A stretch of DNA of 64,000 nucleotides from Gerris lacustris (Eukaryota; Arthropoda; Insecta; Hemiptera; Gerridae): the NCBI GenBank assembly GCA_951217055.1, contig OX578284.1:42807467-42871466 (forward strand), read 5' to 3'. Below the pieces are notes generated by a model. That model worked only from the letters and a program-made list of their open reading frames with translations, was not told the DNA's origin and ran no database searches. Within the stretch, counting starts at the first letter, position 1, and each line of letters begins with the position of its first letter. Of the stretch, positions 57,101 to 64,000 are shown piece after piece. The position numbers and the translations under genes were made by a program.

Positions 57101-58210
57101 ATTATAGTTTGTAGATTGTGGTTGAAATAGAATAAAATATAATATTTTACATGGATGATATTTGTAGTCTTTACCGATAAACCTAAAAATTAGAATGTTC
57201 ACAATACATTTCTTTTAAAATTCAACCACCCTAATACGTCAATTAAATAACAATGTCATACTATATCTTAGCAAAAATGTCCACCATATACTATATTAAC
57301 GAAATCCTTGACAAATTTAACAAAAACACTTTGGTCTATAAGTTTCGTTTTAACAATTTTGTTCGAATAAATTTCAAAGCACTATAACTTAAAAAGAAGT
57401 TTCGAACCAATTTTTTGTTTCCATGTATGAATAGTTTCCACAAAAAAAGTTAATTTAATCTAAGTTTTCCAGTAAAGAACGGTTATTAAGTATTTTCTAG
57501 GGAAAACAAGTAGCTTAACTGGTAATCGTTAATATTAGTGTAAAACAATTGAATTAATATAAACTTAAGTGATAGTAAACTAAAACATTTAGCAACTTCT
57601 TATGTAGGAGGCAGTAAAAAACCGATGTCTTCAGTTTACATAAAGATGCTTTACATCGTTAGAAATCATAGGAACATATTACCGTTAAATCAACAACAAA
57701 CTAAACTGGATACTTTAGTAGCCTTAAGTTTTGTTATTTCGTCACTGACTGACTCACTCACTCATCATAATTCTAAGGCACTTCTTCTTGAAATTTTGTA
57801 TATGGGTAGAGTTTATTGAACAAATAAAGGAAAAATTAAAAAATCCGAAAAAATCTGGTTCTTTGTCCCTTTTAAGGCTAATAGAAAAACCGCCTATTCA
57901 AAATATTGTAAAAAATTTAAAAATTGTAAACAGCACCACTAGAGCTACCTAGAGGAGGTTAAAACTTAAAAGTGATGTTGAGAACGTTCATTGAGGTTAA
58001 TTTGACAGTATTGATTGACAGTTATCTTAAAGTGCAAACATATTTACTCCAGATAATATTATTGAGTTCAATTTTACCACCCACCGACATTTAACACCCC
58101 TGAACAAGAACAAAGAAAGAAAAAGGCCTAAGAACAATGAAACAAGAACAAAGAAATAAAAACGAAAAATTGTTTGGGGCAATGAAAAATTACTTGAAAA
58201 AAGAAGTGAA
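57101..58210. other. AT-rich; a possible repeat around 57600-57960
   Basis: CACTGACTGACTCACTCACT followed by CTTCTTGAAATTTTGTATAT resembles dispersed-repeat phrasing, but no second copy exists in the window. Nothing else. Confidence 0.35.
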
Positions 58211-58747
58211 ATCCCAACAAAAACACTAGTGTAAAAAAATAAGCTAAGTTTCGCGTAAAAAGTTGTGAGATCATAGGTTTAGCCAAGTCTCCTACTGTCC
58301 AAGCAAGATCTACTAGGTCTAGGTCCAAGTACAACATGTTGTTTGTCTGTCCCTCTCTCTATTCTCTTTCCCAAATCACTCTACACGTTTAAATTTAAAA
58401 ACATTTTCTGACTTGGCAAATACACACCACAATGAGGCTAAAATGAAATGCAGTGTCGTATACAAATTTGTATCTTTGTGCTGCGACGCTCAAATGAAAA
58501 AATAATATTTATTATTTGATTTAAGTTTTGGGAGCGTATTTGCCAAGTCAGAAAATGTTTTTAAATTTAAACGTGTAGAGTGATTTGGGAAAGAGAATAG
58601 AGAGAGGGACAGACAAACAACATGTATTTGCACTGGATAAATTAGACCTAGTAGAACTTACTTGGACAGGGGGAGACTTGGCTAAACCTATGATCTCACA
58701 ACTTTTTACCCGGGCTTATTTTTTTACACTAGTGTTTTTGTTGGGAT
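58211..58747. mobile_element. Long inverted repeat, 213-bp arms, 112-bp loop
   Basis: Arms 58211-58423 and 58536-58747 are reverse complements apart from small indels; they begin ATCCCAACAAAAACACTAGT. Frames of 69 and 96 codons exist because both arms carry the same sequence (LDLVDLAWTVGDLAKPM / LDLVELTWTGGDLAKPM). No transposase and no clear duplication were found. The loop contains GATACAAATTTGTATAC. Confidence 0.88.
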
Positions 58748-59516
58748 TATATCTAGTTAAGGACCAAAAAATCAAAATAAAAAATTATTTTTATTATAAT
58801 AATATGGTTGCCAGAGTAGCAATAATAAATCATTTTGAGGTGCGTCGTCGGGACACAACACGATTATATAAATAATTACCAAACTCAGTTATTCCATCTT
58901 AACGGTCAATAAAACTAGAATTTCGTTTTCAATTTGGCAAAAGACAAAAGACAAAAAAAGTCGCGGAACCCTGTAATAAGTAGTAGACAGTCAAACTGAG
59001 CAAGAAGACACTAAAAACACACAACACTGAAAATTCTTCTTAATTTAGTGTTATTTTCTTGTTTTTGCGTTGTTGTTTTTGAAAGGTAAAAAGTAACTAA
59101 TCAAGTTCCATTTAGTATAAGAGAAATGGTTAGTTCGATTTAATGCGTTAAAGTACAGTTATATTTAAACTTCTGTTCACTGATGGTATGTTTTAATGAC
59201 GGGATTGATGTTGCAAGTGATGTACCGTTAAAGTGGTACTTTATTTCCTCTCTAAAGGTGATTAAGTTAGTCACAGGAAGTCAAGGTGTAATTGTTGTGA
59301 ACTTAGCGAGCCGTTAAGGTTTTACTTAGATCAGATACCTCGCTTTAACAAGTTAAAGTTTTAACTACTTTGTTTGGTAAAAGCGCTAGTGTCGATGTAA
59401 AATGCAATGTTCAAAATTGTCAAGTGTAGTTTATCGTTGAATTGCATTAGGATTCTTATAATTGGATTTAATGAAACAACATTTGTTAAATTTCTAATTA
59501 TCAATTAATACTTTTA
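58748..59516. other. No recognised feature
   Basis: No gene or dispersed repeat recognised. Confidence 0.45.
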
Positions 59517-60085
59517 TCTATGATTGTTACGAAATATAAACATTGTATCTCTGTTTAGATGCGTAGAAAGTGATTATTTACGTACTTGTATTCATTGCGC
59601 ATGCGCGTCTCATACTTCTGAAGAATTCCTCTTCTTTACCACTTTTAAAGAAGAGGAATTCTTCGGCTTTACGCACGATTAGCGAGTTTGTTTACAATTA
59701 ACAAAACTAATTTGCTATTCTTTTATTAAAGTAACTGTTTATATCGAGTTTTTAGTGAAAAACAATGAATCAATCAAGTGGCTTTGACGAAATTGTAGAG
59801 AATAATACTCCTCCAGAAATAATTAATTCGGCAAAAAATACAACTTAAGATTAATGCCATCTTTATCAAGAGAAGAGATACGAACTTACATACAGCAAGT
59901 TTAAAATTTTTCTGTATTTATTATTTAAATCTAACAATCGTAGATAAAGTACGGTACGCAACTCGTGCGAAAACGGCATTTTGCATTGCTCGGGTGGTTT
60001 TACTACCCTCGCTGTCGATCGGGTGCAAACTCTACACTCGCATGCAAAATGCTACTTTCCGCACTCGACGCGTAATGTACTATTA
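59517..60085 (+). mobile_element. Crypton-derived element, dimer unit 1
   Basis: Starts TCTATGATTGTTACGAAATA and ends GACGCGTAATGTACTATTA; the same start follows immediately at 60086, so the units are head to tail with a 569-bp period. A strong hairpin GAAGAATTCCTCTTCTTT/AAAGAAGAGGAATTCTTC lies at 59631-59665. A short frame from the ATG at 59765 (MNQSSGFDEIVENNTPPEII) is followed in another frame by MPSLSREE, matching the N-terminal leader of Crypton-type tyrosine-recombinase proteins. The catalytic domain is deleted. Confidence 0.7.
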
Positions 60086-60643
60086 TCTATGATTGTTACG
60101 AAATATAAACATTGTATCTCTGTTTAGATGCGTAGAAAGTGATTCTTTACGTACTTGTATTCATTGCGCATGCTCGTCTCATAATTCTGAAGAATTCCTC
60201 TTCATTACCACCCTAAGGTGGTAAAAAAGAAGAATTCTTAACCTTTACGCACGATTAGCGAGTTTGTTTACATTTAACAAAACTAATTTGCTGTTTGTTT
60301 AATAAAATTTTTGTGATAAACAATGAGTGATTTATGTGTTTATGACGAAAATGAGGAGAATAATACGGCTCACGAAATAATTAATTCGGCACAAAATACA
60401 ACTATGTAATGAATTAATGTCATCTTTATCAAAAGATAAATACGAACTTGCATACAGGAATTTTATTTTTTTCTGTATTTATTATTTAAATCTAACAATC
60501 GTAGATAAATTACGGTACGCAACTCGTGCGAAAACGGCATTTTGCATTGCTCGTGTGGTTTTACTACCCTTGCTGACGTTCGGGTGCAAACTCCACACTC
60601 GCATGCAAAATTCTACTTTCCGCACTCGACGCGTAATGTACTG
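60086..60643 (+). mobile_element. Crypton-derived element, dimer unit 2
   Basis: Second unit, same length and order, ending GACGCGTAATGTACTG. The ATG at 60323 opens MSDLCVYDENEENNTAHEII, and a second frame at 60417 gives MSSLSKDKYELAYRNF, then runs into 3' sequence (FCIYYLNLTIVDK) where the recombinase domain should begin. The hairpin arm is partly decayed (GGTGGTAAAAAAGAAGAATTC). Confidence 0.7.
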
Positions 60644-61095
60644 TTTTAACAATTAAAATTAGCATTGCTTTCAGATTTATAAAGTTTTTTGTTTTTTTAT
60701 GAGCCTTATGCAGCCTTGAAGCCGAGATAATCTCTCAAGAGGAGTTGCCCTAACTTCTGTTGTCGTTTCTCTTCTGCTTCTGCATTACTTTTACCAAACT
60801 GTCATATTTAAACCTCTTCTTGACCTTTCTCAACTTCTATTCTAGCTCATTTTCATTGTCTCTTCATTCTAACTGTCAGATTTAAAACTCTGTTTCAACT
60901 CCTACATTACCATTTTTCTTTCAATCTTTGTGAGCAAGATTTAAACATCTCTGTATCTAACTATTTTTATTTTCACTTTCTTCCTAACTAAAATTTAAAC
61001 AACTCCTACCCTGTAAGTCTTACTTTATCTATTTTAATTTCTCGTCTGGCTTTTACACCTCTCTATGACTGTCAAAGGTAACAGGGGTCATAACA

Positions 61096-61536
61096 CGGAA
61101 ACCCCAGGTCTTCATGAATCGTTGTCTTCGGAATGTCCTCAGGATATGGTGGCCAGAGAAGATATCCAACCAAGAGCTATGGAGGATAACCGGGCAGCGA
61201 CCTGTCAACCTCGAAATAAAGGAAAGGAAGTGGCGTTGGGTAGGCCACACTATTAGGAGAGGAGACAGCAATATATCAAAACAGGCCCTAGATTGGAACC
61301 CACAGGGATCTCGTAGACCTGGAAGGCCCAGGGAAACATGGAAAAGGACGTAAGTAGAAATTAGATGTCCCTATTTATTTAATAATTATTTTTAGGTAGG
61401 TCAATTAGGGACTATATGGAAAAGGACTATAGAAAGAGAGGCGCGAGCGGTTGGCAGGACGTGGAACCAGGTTAAGGAGGTTGCCCGGGACAGGGAGTCG
61501 TGGAAGAATCTTGTTGCGGCCCTATGTTCCACCTAA
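61096..61536 (+). pseudogene. LINE reverse-transcriptase C-terminal region, split by a 66-bp insertion
   Basis: The frame from about 61096 reads PQVFMNRCLRNVLRIWWPEK, then RKWRWVGHTIRR, then ALDWNPQGSRRPGRPRETW up to 61349. After a 66-bp insertion and a 12-bp duplication it resumes in the same register at 61416 with TIEREARAVGRTW, EVARDRESWKNLV and AALCST followed by the stop TAA at 61534-61536. These are the hallmarks (RWVGH...ALDWNPQG.R.RGRP...W...LC.T stop) of the RTE-like LINE tail. There are no stops in the LINE-derived codons themselves, so the copy is fairly young. Only the last 130 codons or so remain, without the catalytic reverse-transcriptase motifs. Confidence 0.9.
61338..61427 (+). 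mobile_element. 66-bp insertion with 12-bp direct repeats inside the LINE
   Basis: ATGGAAAAGGAC occurs at 61338-61349 and 61416-61427. The 66 bp between begin GTAAGT and include ATTTTTAG at 61388-61395, and GTCCCTA/TAGGGAC form a partial inverted pair. Removing the insertion and one repeat restores the LINE frame exactly. Confidence 0.88.
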
Positions 61537-63330
61537 GGAATTTACAGGACTTAAGTAATGACTGTCATATTTAAACCTGTCTCAACTCGTACTTTGGCTC
61601 TTTCTTTCCTCATGTGATATTTTAATATTTAATATCTCTGTAAACTTTTACTCTCTTTTTAACCTCTGTCCTCTGTGTCATTCACTCTCATGAACCTTTA
61701 TTTTGCTTCTCACCTACTCTGGAAAAACCTATTATTTTTCTTTAACGACCACTTTAAAATATTAAGTATATAACTGCTACTGAACCTGTATCAAAATACT
61801 ATACATAAAAAGTAATCTCCTTCAATACAATTCATCATTATTATTAATATTGATACTTTTTTATAATACTGACTAGTTACTAACGGAGCGATTAATGCTT
61901 TCCAGCGTATCGCTACTAAAGTCAAAAAAACCTACTCAAGCGTGAACTATTACCAATAAGAAGTAAACTTTCACTCTAATAAACAAGACCTATTAGAGAT
62001 CCAAAATGGCTAGACATAATCTATTTTCATTATGATATTAATACCTATCTATATTATATTTTTTGTATCTTATAATCATTTAGATGAATAAAAGAAGAAC
62101 TGGTGAATAGAATGATTAATATTTAATATGAACATTGTGATAAAGCAGATCATAAGATAGGTCGAATTTATGGTTCCTTAATACGATTTATAAATATTAT
62201 AATTGATATTAGTTCGAATTCCACGGTCTAATTAAAATTATTTATAATTAATCAGGCATTGCCTACATCTATTGCTAAGCGATCGAAGTTATTCTTCTAC
62301 ACACACTATTAGTTGTACATTACGCAAATAATTGGATTTAATATAGCATATAGAAGCAGAGTAGAGCATTAATATATAGGAGAAATGCATCTAAAAAACC
62401 ATGTCTGTGTGTCAGTAAGGTCATTGTCTTTTTGCATTTTATTTTTTTTTTTTTTTTCTAAATAACAATAAGATATAATTTTCTGTCTCTGTGTCAACCA
62501 CGTACATTGTCTATTTATCTCTTCTTTATAAAAATCACATTTAAAATAGTGTCTTAATTACTCCTCTCTATGATTAGGTTTTCACCTCTCTGTCAACTCC
62601 TATAGTGACTATTTATCTCGTTATTATAACAATTACATTTAAAGTACTGTCTTAATTAATCCTCTATATGACTATTAGATTTACACCTCTCTGTCAACTC
62701 GTACATTGACTATTTATCTCTCTTTATAACAATCACATTTAAAATACTTTTCTTAATTACTCCTCTCTATGACTACTAGATTTACACCTCTCTGTCAACT
62801 CGTACATTGACTATTTATCTCTCTTTATAACAATCACATTTAAAATACTTTCTTAATTACTCCTCTACATGACTATTAGATTTACACCTCTGTGTCAACT
62901 CGTACATTGACTATTTATCTCTCTTTATAACAATCACATTTAAAATACTTTTCTTAATTACTCCTCTATATGACTATTAGATTTACACCTCACTGTCAAC
63001 TCGTACATTGACTATTTATCTCTCTTTATAACAATCACATTTAAAATACTTTCTTAATTACTCCTCTCTATGACTATTAGATTTACAACTTTCTGTCAAC
63101 TCGTACATTGACTATTTATCTCTCTTTATAACAATCACAATTTAAAATACTGTCTTAATTCTCCTCTGGCTTTTGCTCCTCTCTACTCTCTATGACTATC
63201 AGATTTACACCTCTCTGTTAACTCGTACATTGACTTTTCATATAACAATCACATTTAAAGCACTGTCTTAATCCCTTCTCTGGCATTTAATTCTCTCTAT
63301 GACTATTTTATTTAAACTTATGTCCCAACT

Positions 63331-64000
63331 TGATCGATATGGACAGATCATCTGTTACATGTGGGTCGTTCAAGAATAATATAAAAAGAATTTATTCACA
63401 TATTCAATCTCAATTGGCTATATTTCGCCTCTCTCGGGGGAATCATGCATAAAAACATCGAAAATTCTACATTAATTTCATATGATGTACTAATAATAAT
63501 AATATTCACATATTTTTTTTAGACATTGCCTAAAGTAGTTCCATATACGAGTAATATTAATTGCAAAACTATAAAAATCATCATCTACACCTACACAGAT
63601 CGCCATCAGTGCTCGAAAGTGTACGATATACTTTCGATACAAATGTCGCACCTACAACCGAGTATAGATATAACAAAATAATATACCTATTTGATAGTAA
63701 AATAATGATACCTATTTAATATTTATAAACATACTTTTTTAATTTTTTATGAGATAAGAATTAAATAAAAATTTCAAGATAAAAATAACTTTTTATATAC
63801 TACGTTTTTAAATTTTCTGTTGAATCGTATGTAATGTTGATAATATAATTGTTATTGTTATATAATATATAATGTTATTGAAAAAAAAAATATATTTCCA
63901 AATTTATTTACTTCACATAAATGACAACCATCCAGAGAGCTGATCTTAAACCTATAAAAGGATAAATCTTTGTACAACGGATCTCCCCAACACCAAATAT
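63331..64000. other. AT-rich end of window with one hairpin motif
   Basis: Complement of 63412-63450 reads ATGATTCCCCCGAGAGAGGC then GAAATATAGCCAATTGAG, similar to the 53.4-kb motif (GAGGTGAAATATAGCC). Nothing else recognised. Confidence 0.4.

Larger units (their letters stand above)
61065..61567 (+). mobile_element. 5'-truncated RTE-like LINE with 10-bp TSD
   Basis: Element 61075-61557 is flanked by ATGACTGTCA at 61065-61074 and 61558-61567. The host satellite reads CTCTATGACTGTCA|TATTTAAACCT when it is removed, as in neighbouring units. The 3' end after the stop is short and ends GGACTTAAGTA. It is truncated at the 5' end within the reverse-transcriptase tail. Confidence 0.9.
60720..63330. 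repeat. Roughly 101-bp tandem array, regular at 62.5-63.2 kb, decayed on both sides
   Basis: Units contain TATGACTATTAGATTTACAC, CTCTCTGTCAACTCGTACAT, TGACTATTTATCTCTCTTTA and CAATCACATTTAAAATACTT. Five units from about 62560 to 63150 are nearly identical; those from 60720 to 61060 and from 61568 to 62480 are recognisable only by CAGATTTAAA, TGTCAACT and CTCCT phrases. A LINE interrupts it at 61075-61557. Confidence 0.82.

Noticed and set aside
61350..61395. True spliceosomal intron in the LINE
   Set aside because: Splicing GTAAGT...TTTTTAG would leave 32 extra bases and shift the frame, and 46 nt is very short; direct repeats show that the unit inserted is 66 bp.

Overview
The window is eukaryotic nuclear DNA. 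It is very AT-rich, has long (TA)n microsatellites, many minisatellites and dense, often nested transposable elements, and shows no operons or ribosome-binding sites. The element types (hAT, RTE-like LINE, Crypton-type tyrosine-recombinase derivatives, many hairpin MITEs) and one exon with an insect-style start context suggest an arthropod, probably an insect with a large repeat-rich genome. The species cannot be named from the sequence.

Only one convincing host gene is visible: the first coding exon of an unrecognised secreted, Ser/Pro-rich protein with an acidic tail, on the minus strand at 33068-33821, ending in a splice donor. No other exon of it could be identified, so most of the window reads as intergenic or deep-intronic sequence.

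Layout. 0-9 kb: dispersed families E, B and C, a 120-bp tandem array, a large (TA)n tract, and two inverted structures at 5.45-5.67 and 6.05-6.64 kb; the second is a near-perfect 290-bp-arm palindrome with a 6-nt loop. 9-19 kb: minisatellites (about 31, 85, 57 and 28 bp) and two MITEs with clear 8-bp target-site duplications. 20-30 kb: families F, A, G, a 1.4-kb non-autonomous hAT with exact duplication, a truncated LINE nested in a family A copy, and a Crypton-derived element. 31-33 kb: a 67-bp minisatellite next to the secreted-protein exon. 35-37.4 kb: a 2.4-kb element with arms of about 870 bp. 38.5-42.4 kb: nested insertions, including a hAT with a decayed transposase. 43-48 kb: a 5S-rRNA-like fragment, a 210-bp palindromic MITE, TA-cored hairpins and a GAGGTGGTTG minisatellite. 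50-58.8 kb: family F, two more long inverted repeats, family A, a possible SINE and family E carrying a further insertion. 59.5-60.6 kb: a head-to-tail dimer of the Crypton-derived element. 60.7-63.3 kb: a roughly 101-bp tandem array interrupted by an RTE-like LINE, which itself carries a 66-bp insertion.

The elements do not form a pathway. What they record is insertion history: several target-site duplications are independently confirmed because the interrupted host repeat can be matched to intact copies elsewhere in the window. I did not find a convincing undescribed biological system; the best leads are the perfect palindrome, the recurring CTGANGA-hairpin-GAAA motif, the Crypton dimer and the intron-like insertion in the LINE.
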